From assembly GCA_022009855.1 (NCBI GenBank), contig CP091727.1, positions 4,402,001 through 4,466,000 on the forward strand: 64,000 bases of DNA, given 5' to 3'. The notes under the pieces were generated by a model. It saw nothing but the letters and a program-made list of their open reading frames with translations, was not told the origin of the DNA and ran no database searches. The position numbers were made by a program, and so were the translations under genes. Source of the stretch: Lentisphaeria bacterium. Lineage in GTDB: Bacteria > Verrucomicrobiota > Lentisphaeria > Victivallales > Victivallaceae. Shown here piece after piece: positions 1 to 10,172 of the stretch (position 1 is its first letter; every line of letters starts with the position of its first letter).

Positions 1-87
1 CTGCCCCTTCAACGCTTCCACCCGGCGCGCGGTCTCCTCATTGACCTGCCGGGCAATCTCCTTGCCGTCGATAATTTTCGCAGCCAT
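1..87 (-). CDS. folD: FolD, methylenetetrahydrofolate dehydrogenase/cyclohydrolase (N-terminal fragment)
   Basis: Only the first 29 codons are inside the window; the gene runs off the left edge. The reading frame starts MAAKIIDGKEIARQVNEE, the usual opening of FolD, which interconverts 5,10-methylene- and 10-formyl-tetrahydrofolate in one-carbon metabolism. A GAGG ribosome-binding site lies at about 93-96 on the minus strand, correctly spaced for the ATG at 85-87. The identification rests on the N-terminus alone. The gene is divergent from ogt, with about 200 bases between them in which I see no further gene. Confidence 0.75.
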   Translation of the reverse strand, partial: MAAKIIDGKEIARQVNEETARRVEALKGQ

Positions 88-286
88 GACAACCTCAAAA
101 AGGTAATTTGTTGATTTCACTTGATCCTGCTGCAAAAGATACCACAGAAACACGCCGTTTTCAAGGCGCAGTCGGAAAAGTGAACAAAAACCGCGCCTCT
201 GCGGAAACGATTCTCCGGGCTGGCGCTTTCCCGTTCCCGGTGATATAGTATGGGGTGAACTTTGTAAAAAGAGGGGGAGTGATGCG

Positions 287-808
287 ATGAAGAAGAGTTC
301 CCGAACCGATACTGCGCCGCCGGAGTTCCGCCTTTTCCGCTCTCCGCTGGGGGTAATCACCCTTGCCGGTTGCGGAGACTTCCTGACCGGAGTGGAGTTC
401 CGCGACCAGAGCCCCTCCGCCCTTCCCGCGGGAAGCGGACACACCGGCTCCTCCCTGCCGGTGCTGAAAGCGGCGGAACAGTGGCTCGAACGTTATTTTG
501 CGGGGGAGGATCCGGGCGAAACGCCGCCGATTCATCTGACCGGCACCCCGTTCCGTCTCGCGGTCTGGGAACAGCTGCGCCGCATTCCGCGCGGGGAAAC
601 CACCACCTACGGAGCCATCGCCGCCGAACTCGCCCGGCAGCAGGGAATCCCGCGCATGTCGGCGCAGGCGGTCGGCGGCGCGGTCGGTCACAATCCGATC
701 GGCATTCTGATCCCCTGCCACCGGGTGGTCGGCAGCGACGGAAACCTGACCGGATTCGCGAGCGGACTCCGGCGGAAGTTCCGGCTCCTTGCGCTGGAAG
801 GGCTTGAC
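287..808 (+). CDS. ogt: Methylated-DNA--protein-cysteine methyltransferase (Ogt/MGMT)
   Basis: Suicide repair protein that takes alkyl groups from O6-alkylguanine onto its own cysteine. The N-terminal ribonuclease-like domain spans residues 1-85 and the DNA-binding domain residues 90-175. The active-site motif IPCHRVVG is present, with Cys at about residue 145, preceded by RIPRGETTTYGAIA and followed by the usual LTGFASGL segment. A GGGGGAG Shine-Dalgarno lies 5-11 bases before the ATG. The open frame runs on without stop to 1603, but homology ends near LLALEGLDM, so the true stop is probably lost by a frame error near 805-820. The end given is approximate. Confidence 0.85.
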
Positions 809-1095
809 ATGTCGCAGTACCCCCTCCCTCGCCGCGCGGCGGCAGCGATCTGCAACGAATTCCCGGCGTGGGGCCCAACATCGAACAGGATCTCTTCCGC
901 ATCGGCATCCGGCGGATTGCCGACCTCGCGGGAGAGGATCCGGAACAACTCTACCGGGACGACTGCGCGGTCAAAAAGTTTCAGGAGGACCGCTGCCAGC
1001 TCTACGTCTTCCGGCTCGCCGTCTACTTTGCGGAGCATCCGCACCCCGAGCCGGAAAAACTCCGCTGGTCCTGGTGGAAGGATCACCGGCAATAG
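809..1095 (+). CDS. Small helix-hairpin-helix protein (Cdd1-like)
   Basis: The conserved part reads IPGVGPNIEQDLFRIGIR in the frame ending at 1095. This is a helix-hairpin-helix followed by the Cys-containing stretch DRCQLYVFRLAVYFAE, the pattern of the Cdd1 or pathogenicity-locus family of about 90 residues. Its function is not established; the HhH suggests DNA binding. The in-frame GTG at 868 cuts into the HhH motif. The likely start is the ATG at 809, joined through a one-base frame change in the C-rich run at 820-835. It sits directly behind ogt, suggesting co-transcription, and is convergent with the next gene. Confidence 0.6.
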
Positions 1096-1096
1096 G

Positions 1097-1697
1097 TCAG
1101 GCGAGGCCGCAGAAACGGCACAACGTCTCGAAGCGCTCCGCCGGGCCGGGGCCGAACTTCGCCATCGAATGCCGGATTCGATCGAGGGATTTCTCCCGCA
1201 TGTCGCCGGATTTGGAGAAGAACTTGTCGGCGAGACAGACCAGCTTTTCCGCAGCAGTCTCCGGCAGATAGTTTCGTTCCGGAATCGGCAGCTGCTGGCG
1301 ACGCACCTCCTCGGCGGTGATGCCGCTGCCGGTGTGCCGCTCACAGATCCGGGCGAAGGGCTCCAGAAGCTCCTCCATGCCGCGGGCGGCGCCGTATTCA
1401 CGCAGCATCCGCGCCCCGATGATGCCGTGGGCGAGATAGGGGCTCGCTCCCGGTGCAGAGAATCTTCGGCGCGTGACAGTGAACGATGCCGATGTCATGC
1501 AGCATCGCGCCGGCGGCAACCAGAGCGGGATCCACCTCCCCGCGCAACGGAGAGTGTTCCAGCAGAGAGAGCGCCTTCTCCCGCACCTGCGTGCTGTGCT
1601 TGAGCAGAAGCCGCCGGAGCGGGGTATCCTCCGGGTAGAAGAACCGGAGGATCTCCAGCGGCTCGATCCGCGTCGTCTCAGAGCCGGACAAGTTCAT
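1097..1697 (-). CDS. HD-domain phosphohydrolase, frame-disrupted
   Basis: Two overlapping frames join into one protein of about 200 residues. The upstream part (from ATG 1695-1697, MNLSGSETTRIEPLEI) contains LLLKHSTQVREKAL and the metal-binding MLHDIGIVH. The downstream part continues GASPYLAHGIIGARMLREYG and RICERHTGSG. His and HD spacing match HD-superfamily proteins of the small uncharacterised bacterial type that hydrolyse nucleotides or phosphate esters; the substrate is unknown. The frame break lies at about 1440-1465 in a GGGGC run. The start overlaps the last codons of the upstream ferredoxin gene by 20 bases, so the two are probably translationally coupled. Confidence 0.65.
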
Positions 1698-2787
1698 ACT
1701 CCCGGACGCCGAGGCCGATCTTCTCGGCGTGTTCGAGCTGGATTCTCCAGTTGGTCGAAGGCGAAACGTCATGGAAGTGGTCGCCTGTGTGAACGGCGCT
1801 CTCCGCGAGCAGCGAACCGGGATTCGGCGTACAGCGGTTGACCGCGTCCGCGCAGGCCTGGTCCAGCGCCACCGGGTCAAACGAGGCGAACATGCCGACG
1901 TCGGGCACGATCGGGGCGTCGTTCTCCGGATGGCAGTCGCAGAACGGCGAAACATCCATCACAATGCTGATGTGGAAATTGGGCCGGCCGTGCACCACGG
2001 CGAGAGCATATTCGGCCATCTTCTTGTCGATCAGCCCCTCCTTCTGCCCCCAGGAGGGCTGGATCGCATCTTTCGGGCAGACACCGATGCAGCGGCCGCA
2101 GCCGACACAGCGGGAGTGATCGATCTCCGCCTTTCCGTCGCGGAAGGTCGGTGCGTTGTGGGCACAGATGCGGGCGCAGGCATGGCAGCCGATGCAGAGC
2201 GAGCGATCCACCGAGGGCTTGCCGTCGCTGTGCTGCGCCATCTTTCCTGCGCGGGAACCGCATCCCATGCCGAGATTTTGATCGCGCCGCCGAATCCGGT
2301 CATTTCATGCCCCTTGAAGTGGTTGAGCGAAATGACGATATCGGCGTCCATGATGGCGCGCCCGATCCTCGCCTCCTGGAGCAGTTCGCCGTTCGGCACC
2401 GGCACGGAAACATCGTCGGTCCCCTTGAGGCCGTCGCCGATGATGACGTGACAGCCGGTCGCGTAGGGAGAAAATCCGTTGAGATAAGCGGTCTCGATAT
2501 GTTCGAGAGCGTGTTTCCGGGAGCCGACATAGAGGGTATTGCAGTCGGTGAGGAAGGGGCGGCCGCCGCGCTTCTTGATCTCGTCCGCGACGGTGCGGGC
2601 GAAGTTGGGGCGCAGGAACGAGAGGTTGCCCGCCTCGCCGAAGTGAATTTTAATCGCGGCGAAACGATCCTGAAAAATCGATCGAATCGATTCCGGCCCG
2701 TTTGATCAGTGCGGCGAGTTTCTGCTGGAGGTTCTGCCCTTCCGGGCGAACCCGCATATCGGTGAAATATACTTTTGCTTTTTCCAT
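1678..2787 (-). CDS. DUF362-type protein with two 4Fe-4S clusters, frame-disrupted
   Basis: Starts MEKAKVYFTDMRVRPEG behind an AGGAGA site. The DUF362 part includes FAAIKIHFGEAGN and DIVISLNHFKGHEMTGFGGAIK. Two ferredoxin motifs follow, CIGCHACARIC and CVGCGRCIGVC, each with CxxCxxC. It is therefore a redox or electron-carrier protein of the common 360-residue family; its partner is unknown. Two frame changes interrupt it. At about 2671, removing one T from TTTTT restores FAAIKIHFGE. Another lies near 2275. Both fit sequencing indels. The HD gene overlaps its 3' end. Confidence 0.75.
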
Positions 2788-2947
2788 GGTTGTCTCCTCG
2801 ATGAGCATAGTATAAGATACCGTGTCATCGAAATTCTTGCAAGCCGGATTCCCGGAAAGCGCGGGAAACTTTTCTCCGCCGCCCGGGAAAGTTGTACATA
2901 CAACTTCAGAAAATCGAGCTCTTTTTTTAATTTTTTTCGTTCCGGAG

Positions 2948-2976
2948 TTGTTTTCCGTCGACGGAATTCCTATAAT
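2948..2976 (+). promoter_or_regulatory. Sigma-70-type promoter for the GntR/LacI regulator
   Basis: TTGTTT at 2948-2953 and a perfect TATAAT at 2971-2976, separated by 17 bases, lie 35 bases before the ATG at 3011. The region between the divergent ferredoxin gene and the regulator (2788-3010) is AT-rich and otherwise empty. Confidence 0.65.
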
Positions 2977-3010
2977 TAAAGCAGAACAAACAAGCAACCT
3001 GGAAAAGGCA

Positions 3011-4168
3011 ATGTCTGTACAACCGAAATACCAGCAGATCCGGGAGGAACTGACGCGAGAGATCGCCACCGGGGTGTTTGCCTCCGGAGAAAAACTGCCG
3101 ACCGAGGAGCATCTCGCCCGCCAGTTCGGCGTCGCCCGGCAGACGGTGCTCAAGGCGCTCGACGCCATGAAGCTGGAAGGGGTCATCACCTCAGAGCGGG
3201 GCCGCGGCACCTTCGTCGCGGTCACCCACGGCCGGAAGCGGAACACGCAGGAGAACTGCCGTCAGCTGGTCTTCATCAGCTCCAATCTGGAGGACTCCTT
3301 CGGCCACCGGGTGCTGCTGGGGGTGGAACGGGCCGCCCGTCAGATCGGCTGCTCGCTGGTCACCTGCAACACGCGCAACGATTCGGAACGGGAGGCGGAG
3401 TATCTGCGCCGGGCACGCAACACCGGCGCCGACGGCATCATTCTGCTGCCCTATCTGCGCCATCCCAACGGCGAACTGGTCAGCCGGGTGGCGGAGAGCG
3501 TCCCGCTGGTCTGCGTGGACAACGTTCCGCCGGGGGTGACGGTACCGCTGGTGACGACGGACAACTTCCGGGCGGCTCATGACGCGGTGCTCCGGCTGAT
3601 CGACATGGGGCATCGGAAAATCGGCCTCATCCTGAACCGGATGGAGTACGCCGCCCTCCCCGGCACCATCGGCGACCGCTACCGCGGTTACCGGCGGGCG
3701 CTGGAAGAGCGCGGCATTGTATTCCGTCAGGAATGGGTGACGGAACTGGGGCCGCATCTGGCGGAAGCGCGCCCGCAGGACATCGGTCTGGAGTTGTACG
3801 GATATCCGGCGATGCACCGGCTGATGAGCTGCGAAGTACCGCCGACCGCGGTGCTGCTGCTGTGGGACGAACTGGGCCCGGGGGCGCTGGCGGCGATCCG
3901 CAACGGCCGGCGGCGTGTCCCGGAGGACTTTTCGCTGCTCGGCTTCAACGACGACGATCTGTGCAGTCTCACCAATCCGATGCTTTCGAGCGTCCGCCAG
4001 CCGGCGGAGGAGCTGGGCGAGACGGCGGTGCAGCTGCTGGACGACATGCGCCGGGGCATCACGCCGCCGCCGGTGACCCGTTTGAAAAACCATCTGATCC
4101 TGCGCGACAGTGTCGCACCATGCAGGGAGCAAGAAACAACAACCTCAACAGAAAGGATTTCATTATGA
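3011..4168 (+). CDS. GntR-headed, LacI-bodied transcriptional regulator
   Basis: About 385 residues. An N-terminal winged helix of the GntR type (residues 1-70, KYQQIREELTREIATG ... LPTEEHLARQFGVARQTVLK) is joined to a periplasmic-binding-protein-like sensor of the LacI type (residues 80-365, with ADGIILLPY, VTTDNFRAA, MGHRKIGLI and FSLLGFNDDD). This is the AraR architecture of sugar-responsive repressors. The ligand cannot be read from the sequence. The ATG at 3011 is chosen because the frame upstream lacks homology and a promoter ends just before it. Its stop overlaps the start of the pseudopilin gene (ATGA), so it heads a three-gene unit with a pseudopilin and a secreted beta-helix enzyme. 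Confidence 0.8.
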   Translation: MSVQPKYQQIREELTREIATGVFASGEKLPTEEHLARQFGVARQTVLKALDAMKLEGVITSERGRGTFVAVTHGRKRNTQENCRQLVFISSNLEDSFGHRVLLGVERAARQIGCSLVTCNTRNDSEREAEYLRRARNTGADGIILLPYLRHPNGELVSRVAESVPLVCVDNVPPGVTVPLVTTDNFRAAHDAVLRLIDMGHRKIGLILNRMEYAALPGTIGDRYRGYRRALEERGIVFRQEWVTELGPHLAEARPQDIGLELYGYPAMHRLMSCEVPPTAVLLLWDELGPGALAAIRNGRRRVPEDFSLLGFNDDDLCSLTNPMLSSVRQPAEELGETAVQLLDDMRRGITPPPVTRLKNHLILRDSVAPCREQETTTSTERISL

Positions 4169-4953
4169 GCAGCGCACATTTTCCGCCTATCCATCCGGCT
4201 TCCCGAAGATCGTTTACTCTTATTGAACTCCTCGTAGTGATAGCGATCATTGCAATTCTGGCGGCGATTCTGCTGCCGGCGCTGAATCAAGCGCGAGAAC
4301 GCGGCAGAGCCATCACCTGCGTCAACAATCTGAAACAGGTCATTCTGGCCCATCTCTCCTACAGCAACGATAGTCTCGGGCTGCTGAATTCCAATTTAAG
4401 GACTTACACAAGTCCATACACAGGAAGAAGCTGGGGATACTGGTACGAACCCCTTTTCGTCGGGAATTACCTGCCGACGCCGCGCGTGGGAGAAGCGGGA
4501 ATCACCAGTTGTCCGGTCAGTACTTACCGCCGTGTCTCCATCTCGGACGAATATGCAAATTACGGGGTTTTCCACGTTACTCAGCCGGACTGGACCGGCG
4601 GATACCTGGACGGATTCGATAAGATGTACGGGAAATGCCGTGTCTGGGATACCGGTAAAAACGGCTACTTTTCTTTGAACCGGATGAAAAAACCGTCAGA
4701 AATCATGATTCACGCCGATACCTCTACGCCGGTGTCGGCCAAAGCCGGTTCCGCAATTCCCATGGGGTATCAGTTCAGCTGGGATGCGACCGGACTGGCC
4801 CCGAAACTGGCCCTCTTCCATTCCGGCGGTTTCAATATCGCCTTTGCGGACGGTCATGTGGCATTCCGCAAGCCGCAGGAGGTTTACTGCGAAGCCTATC
4901 AGATCAAAAAATACCTCGATATCAACCGAAATGAAATTGAGTATTCATTCTGA
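4165..4953 (+). CDS. Type II pseudopilin, DUF1559-like
   Basis: 262 residues. A basic leader is followed by the prepilin cleavage and N-methylation site RRSFTLIELLVVIAIIAIL, then a hydrophobic helix and PALNQARERGR. The C-terminal part carries HSGGFNIAFADGHVAFR, the H-x-DG type motif found in the expanded pseudopilin families of Planctomycetota, Verrucomicrobiota and Lentisphaerota. It should be inserted in the inner membrane and processed by a prepilin peptidase. ATG overlaps the regulator stop; an AAAGGA site precedes it. Its role next to secreted glycan enzymes is unknown; a part in surface display or secretion is inference. The frame is intact. Confidence 0.85.
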   Translation: MSSAHFPPIHPASRRSFTLIELLVVIAIIAILAAILLPALNQARERGRAITCVNNLKQVILAHLSYSNDSLGLLNSNLRTYTSPYTGRSWGYWYEPLFVGNYLPTPRVGEAGITSCPVSTYRRVSISDEYANYGVFHVTQPDWTGGYLDGFDKMYGKCRVWDTGKNGYFSLNRMKKPSEIMIHADTSTPVSAKAGSAIPMGYQFSWDATGLAPKLALFHSGGFNIAFADGHVAFRKPQEVYCEAYQIKKYLDINRNEIEYSF

Positions 4954-4989
4954 TTTTCCCGCTTTATCCCAACAAAATGGAGTTATCAC

Positions 4990-7983
4990 ATGTTCGGAAA
5001 AATTTCAGGCATAATCGCCTTTTTGCACTCTGTTCTCCTTCCTCGTTTCCGGAGGAACGGAGCCCATCATCGAAATCAACGCCTCTCAGGCTGGAGCCGG
5101 GTTCTGCACCACACTGGACAACGGCCGGAAAGTATTGAATTTTTCCCAGGATCACTCCAGACGCATTTCCCGTTCGGCACCAGTGTCAACCGAAGAGAGT
5201 TTTACCTTTTACGCCTGGGTAAAACCAGAGAAAAGACCGGAAACGGGGGTAGCTGCGATCATCAGTCGTCCCGGGCGGCACATCAAACTGGCCTACACCT
5301 CGCAGGGGAAATTCCGCTTCACCGTCTGGTCTTTGGACAACAAAAAATACTTCGCTGAAAATAAAATTCCGCAGGATACCACCGACTGGACCCAGGTTGC
5401 GGGAGTGTACGACAGGAAGGCAAAATACTTAAGCCTTTTCATCAACGGCAGACTGGCCGGAAAAGCTCCCGTGACGGAAAAAATCGCACCGAATCAATCA
5501 GCCTTCTGGTTCGGTTCCGCTACCGCACCCACCGCAAAATATTCTTTCCCCTATCAGGGCAAAGCCGACCGGTTGCGGATCTACCAGGGAGTCGTGAGTA
5601 CCGGTGAACTTACAAAGCTCTACCGGGCGGAAGCACCCGACTACGGCATCACCCCGCCCCCCCGGAGACCGCTGTATCGAAACCTCTTCCCGAAGGAAAA
5701 ATATCCTTCCGCAATAAAGATTTCTTCTCCGTCAATTACAATGTGGCCCAAGTTTCCGCCGAAGGCATGACCCTGCGTTTCGGGAAAAAAGAGCCTTACA
5801 CCTCCCAGCATCTGTTTCATATCCGCCCCGGTTATCTCAAACAGAACACCATTTATACCATCACCTTTCGTTATCAGCTCGCCTCGGAGTCTCCTGCAAA
5901 TGCCTTCCTGAATTTCTACAGTAAATCCAATTCCTCCCCGCATATCCATCCTCTGCTGAAATTCAATGCAAACTCCAGAGAGAAAACCGAACGCAAAGTA
6001 TTGCTGATCACCAGAGATGAAGCTGACCAGTATTTTTTTGCCGCCGATTTATACAACTCCGCAGCGGGAGAGATCTCTGATTTTACGATTCAGGAAAGCG
6101 CGGTGGCTGACGGGAGTCTTCCGCTCGTCTCCGACAGCATGCAGACTCCCCTGCCGCCCCCTGCCGACCGGCTGTCCGGAATTCGAAGTCAAACTGCCCG
6201 ACGGCAAAGGGGGAGATAATCCACGCCGCGGATTTCGGCATGTCAACCGCCGCTGCCGATAACACCGCCGCCCTTCAGAAAATCCTCGACTATTGCCGGG
6301 AACGGAAACCTGCCCGAGTAATCTTTTCCAGCGGGACCTACCGTCTCAGCGGCTCGGTCAGGATCGAGCAGCTGGAGAATCTGGACATCGACGGAAACGG
6401 CGCTCTTTTCCTGTATTACCGCGACCTGAAGGGTGCGAAAGAGAATTTCTCCTTCCGGAATTGCAGACAGGTGCGTATCCGTAACCTGAATTTCGACTGG
6501 GACTGGGATAAAATGCCTCTCGGCAGTCTCGTTGAAGTCATCAATGTGAACGGCGATGAAATCGATTTCCGATTCTGCGACTATGATTACTTTCCCAAGC
6601 GAGACCTTCGGGTGGCGATGGTTTCCGAAATGGACCCGAAAACCCGACTGGTCACGGTTGAGAACAAAGCGGTTTTCCATTTCGAATTCTACCTGGGGCA
6701 GTACGTTCCCGAAACCAGATGGCTTTCCGGCAACGTGCTCCGGGTGAAAGACCGGGGGGAACAACTGGAACCGGGAACATCTCTATTACTTCCGCAAAGG
6801 ACAGTTCTTCCGCATGCTCCACGCCTATTACGACGGCGGAATGTTCCTGGCGGAAAACTGCACTGACTTCACCTTCGAAGATCTCAACATCTACTCCACC
6901 ACGGGAAAAAATTTCCATTTCCGCGGCATGAAAAACTGGCAGTTGCTACGTGTCCGCTGCGCGCCGCCCGCTGGCCGTCCGGAACGGGTGGTCAGTTCCA
7001 CTGCAGACGGCTACGGCCACGAACGCTGCTACGGCAATTTCAAGATGGAGGATTGCATATTCGCCTGCGGCAACGATGATTTTCTGAACCTGCAGGATAA
7101 CAGCATCTACGTGAGGCGTTTCTCCGAAAACAGCCTGGCGACGATCAACTTGAAGGGGCCGCTGCCTTCCACGGGCGACACGCTGGAACTCCGGGAGGCC
7201 GATTACAGCATCCTGAACTTCAAGGCGAAGGTCGTCAAAACCGGCGAAATCGGTGCCGAAAGAATCGCCGAAGGACTACCCTGGGGAGACCAGACCAAGA
7301 AGATATATGAAATCATTCTGGACCGTCCCTCCCCCGGACTGCGGACGGGACTTTTATCGCCTTCAATTTGAAATTCAATTCGGGCAATGCAATTTTTCCG
7401 CCGCTGCCGTTTCGAAAACACTGACGGCTCTGGACGGTTTCAAGCCTCAAACATCACGATCGAAAATTGCATTTTCCGAAATAACGCCTCTGCCAGCATT
7501 CATCTTGCAACCGGTTATACCCTGCGGGCATGGAATGAAGGATATGGTATCAACAATCTGGTTGTCAGAAACTGCCTGTTCGATTGTGCAGCCGGCGGAG
7601 TCCGCAACATCGGTGCTCCGGAGGCGGACTGTTTCTTCAACCTGTATACGGCGAAAGGTCCAGCGCGTCAATCCACCTCTCCCGTATTTCAAAATATCCT
7701 CTTCGAAAACAACACCTTCCGCAACAGCACCGGAATGATCGCCTCCATCACGCACGGTTCGAACATCATATTTAAGAACAACCGTTTCGCCAGCATGCCG
7801 GAACGAAAGCGGCAAATGTCCTACCGCGGCGGAGTTCAGATTTTCAATTCAAACCATATTTATTTTATCAACAATCAGTTTCATAGATTGAAAACACTTC
7901 CGCTTCCAACCATTTTTTTCGACAAAGGAACCGTCAGCGACCTGGTTGTTTACGGAAATTCTTTTGAGCCGCAACAGCCGTAA
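4990..7983 (+). CDS. Secreted LamG plus right-handed beta-helix protein, frame-disrupted
   Basis: Several frames join into one protein of about 995 residues. A signal-like start (MFGKISGIIAFLHSVLL) is followed by a LamG/concanavalin-type jelly roll (about 5060-5640; ESFTFYAWVKPEK, AGVYDRKAKYLSLFINGRLAG). A second beta-sandwich-like stretch follows (5743-6130), then a parallel beta-helix (6240-7983) beginning DNTAALQKILDYCRE and running through repeated N/C-rich turns such as ENCTDFTFEDLNIYS and NDDFLNLQDN. The helix resembles pectate-lyase-superfamily or GH110 enzymes acting on glycans; the substrate is not certain. Frame breaks lie near 5045, 5745, 6200, 6775 and 7350-7385. It follows the pseudopilin by 36 bases. 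Confidence 0.65.
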
Positions 7984-8005
7984 CGCTTCGCTCATAGCGT
8001 CGCCG

Positions 8006-9004
8006 TCACCGCCCGCGCGGCGGGATGGCGACGCTGGAGCGGTCGCACAACAGATAGTCCACGAGAGTATCCCGGCAGACCGGCTCGCCCGCCACCAGTT
8101 TCTCCAGCGTGTCGAACGCCCGCCGCGCCAGCTCCGCAAAGTTCTGGCAGAGCGTCGTCTGCGGCGGCGAAAGAAACTTTGAGACATCCACCATCTCCCA
8201 GGTGATCAGCGAGAAATCTTCCGGCACCCGGAAGCGGCACACCTCCAGCGAATGCAGCACCGACGCCGCCTCGCTCTCCCCCGTGTTGATGATCGCCGTG
8301 ACACCGCACTCCGCCATGCGCAATACGGCCCCGTGCAGCAGCCGCACCAGCGAATCCGGATCCCCGGGGCTGTGTTTTCCATGCACACACTCGGCAAAGG
8401 CACTCAGATTGTGCACCCGCATCATCCGGTCAAACGCCTCGTGCCGGGTCCGGTTGCAGTAGGATTCCGGGTCGCCGTTGATGATCATTCCGATCCGGCG
8501 GTGTCCGTAGCCGACCAGATGGCTGACCGCCAGGTTGACCGCCTGGAACTCGTTGGAAAACACCGAATAAACCCGGTCGATGTGTCGTGCCGAATCGTTG
8601 ATGCAGACCATCGGCAGATTGCGCGTCGAACCGATCTTCTCCGCCAGATGATTGTTGAAGTCGAAGGAGATGACCCCCTCCACCGCGCGCTCATTCAGGA
8701 GTTCGATCTGATCCGCCGAGATGATCTCCAGCCACCAGTTCCGCTGCGCCGCCTCGAGCCGCAACGCATTCAAGACGTTGATGGAGTACCATTTCAGGAT
8801 GGTCCGGCTCTCCGGCAGGATCAAGGCGATCACCCGCCGGAGCGGTTTCTGCTGGTAGCCCACCTGCCGCGCCGCCTCAAACACCCGCGCCGCCGTCGCC
8901 GGCTGCACGTGCGCCCGGCGGTTCAATGCCCGCGACACGGTCGAAACATCCACCCCCGCCAGTTCGGCGATCTGCCGGATTCCGGATTCACTTTTTTTCC
9001 GCAT
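8006..9004 (-). CDS. LacI-family transcriptional regulator
   Basis: About 332 residues, intact. The N-terminal LacI helix-turn-helix reads RQIAELAGVDVSTVSRALN, followed by the hinge and a sugar-binding core (VFSNEFQAVNLAVSHLVGYG, RRIGMIINGD). ATG 9004 has a GGGAGG site 11 bases upstream; an alternative in-frame ATG lies at 9031. It is divergent from the GH130 gene and probably controls it across the shared 200-base region, where TTGCAAATATTG at 9067-9078 is a candidate operator. It is a paralogue of the regulator at 14396. Confidence 0.85.
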   Translation of the reverse strand: MRKKSESGIRQIAELAGVDVSTVSRALNRRAHVQPATAARVFEAARQVGYQQKPLRRVIALILPESRTILKWYSINVLNALRLEAAQRNWWLEIISADQIELLNERAVEGVISFDFNNHLAEKIGSTRNLPMVCINDSARHIDRVYSVFSNEFQAVNLAVSHLVGYGHRRIGMIINGDPESYCNRTRHEAFDRMMRVHNLSAFAECVHGKHSPGDPDSLVRLLHGAVLRMAECGVTAIINTGESEAASVLHSLEVCRFRVPEDFSLITWEMVDVSKFLSPPQTTLCQNFAELARRAFDTLEKLVAGEPVCRDTLVDYLLCDRSSVAIPPRGR

Positions 9005-9209
9005 GGAGCGTCTTCCCTCCCCTTTCCTCATAAAGTATCACCGGATTCGCCGGATTTCCATCATATTGTTGCAAATATTGTATTTTTTTGCTTATTCTTG
9101 CAGAAAAGAAACCGAGGCACAGCTTGTCTTTCCCCGGAAACCTGTTACACTATATCGAAAGCCGGAGATTCCGTCGCCGGTCACAACTCCAACCATCAAG
9201 GGGAATATC
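9005..9209. promoter_or_regulatory. Divergent control region between LacI regulator and GH130 gene
   Basis: About 205 AT-rich bases without a gene. It holds TTGTTGCAAATATTG near 9064-9078, a possible LacI-type operator half-palindrome. A possible rightward promoter consists of TTGTCT at 9124-9129, 16 bases, then TACACT at 9146-9151. The AAGGGG ribosome-binding site for the GH130 start lies at 9198-9203. The operator assignment is inference from the neighbouring regulator. Confidence 0.4.
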
Positions 9210-10168
9210 ATGTCGAAAAACTTCAAATCGATGTTGATTCGAAGTGAACACAATCCCCTGTTCCGCCCGGAGGACTTTCCGTACGGCGCAGCGGAACAGG
9301 TCTTCAATCCGGACAGGTGATGACGCCGGACGGGCGCACCATCCTGCTGCTGTCGGTCACGATGCGCAACGAAAGGTTCGCCCGCTGCCATGTGGCCGAG
9401 AGCCGCGACGGAATCCATTTCGACATCCACGAGAAACCGCTCTTCGAAGTCGATGAAACCAGACGGTTCGGCAACCTCGATTTCCACCCGATCGACTGCC
9501 GGGTCACCTGGTTCCCCGAAGATCAGTGCTACTACATCATGCGCCCCGCCAACTCCGGCTGGGGATGCTGCGCACTGCTCTACCGCACCACCGACTTTCT
9601 CTCCGCGGAGCCGGTCGAGATCATCGCTCTGCCGCACAACCGCGTCCCCTGCCTCTTCCCCGAGAAGATCAACGGCGAGTATGTCCGGCTCGACCGCCCC
9701 TACAGCCTCAGCGCTCCCTATGAGAAATCCTGGGCGCACATCTGGATCTCCCGCTCGCCCGATTTGATCCACTGGGGCGAATACCGGCCGCTCCTCCAGC
9801 GCGACTTCATGGCGTGGAACAACCTCAAAATCGGCCCCACCGTGCCGATCAAAACCGAAAAAGGATGGCTCGAAATCATCCACGGCGTTCAGAACACCTT
9901 CACCGGATTCCGCTACAGCCTCGGCGCGTTGATGCTCGACCTTGAAAATCCGGAGAAGATCATCGGCCTCATGAACCGCTACCTCCTCACTCCGGAGATG
10001 GAGTATGAACATTGCGGCGTCATCCCCGAAGTTGTCTTCGCCACCGGAGCGATCGCCGATTTCAAAACCCGGGAACTGCGCATCTACTACGGCGGCGCCG
10101 ACACCACCACCAACCTCGCAACCGGCAATCTCGATGAAATCATCGACGGGTGCCTCAAAGGAATCTGA
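9210..10168 (+). CDS. GH130-type glycoside phosphorylase/hydrolase, one frame break
   Basis: About 320 residues, cytoplasmic (no signal peptide). It starts MSKNFKSMLIRSEHNPLFRPED and continues after a break with VMTPDGRTILLLSV. The five-bladed propeller pattern of GH130 is visible: HVAESRDGIHFD, WFPEDQCYYIM, HIWISRSPDLIHWG, GALMLDLENPEKII, and the late motif YYGGADTTTNLATG. The family phosphorolyses or hydrolyses beta-mannosides. The break is near 9315: adding one G to CCGG gives the family's usual NPG. An ATG with AAGGGG site sets the start; the GH36 start follows four bases after the stop. Confidence 0.75.
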
Positions 10169-10172
10169 CATC

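Noticed and set aside
287..1603. One 438-residue open frame starting with Ogt
   Set aside because: Homology stops near codon 175; the rest runs antisense to the HD gene and out of frame with the Cdd1-like protein. It is an open frame created by GC-rich sequence and a lost stop.
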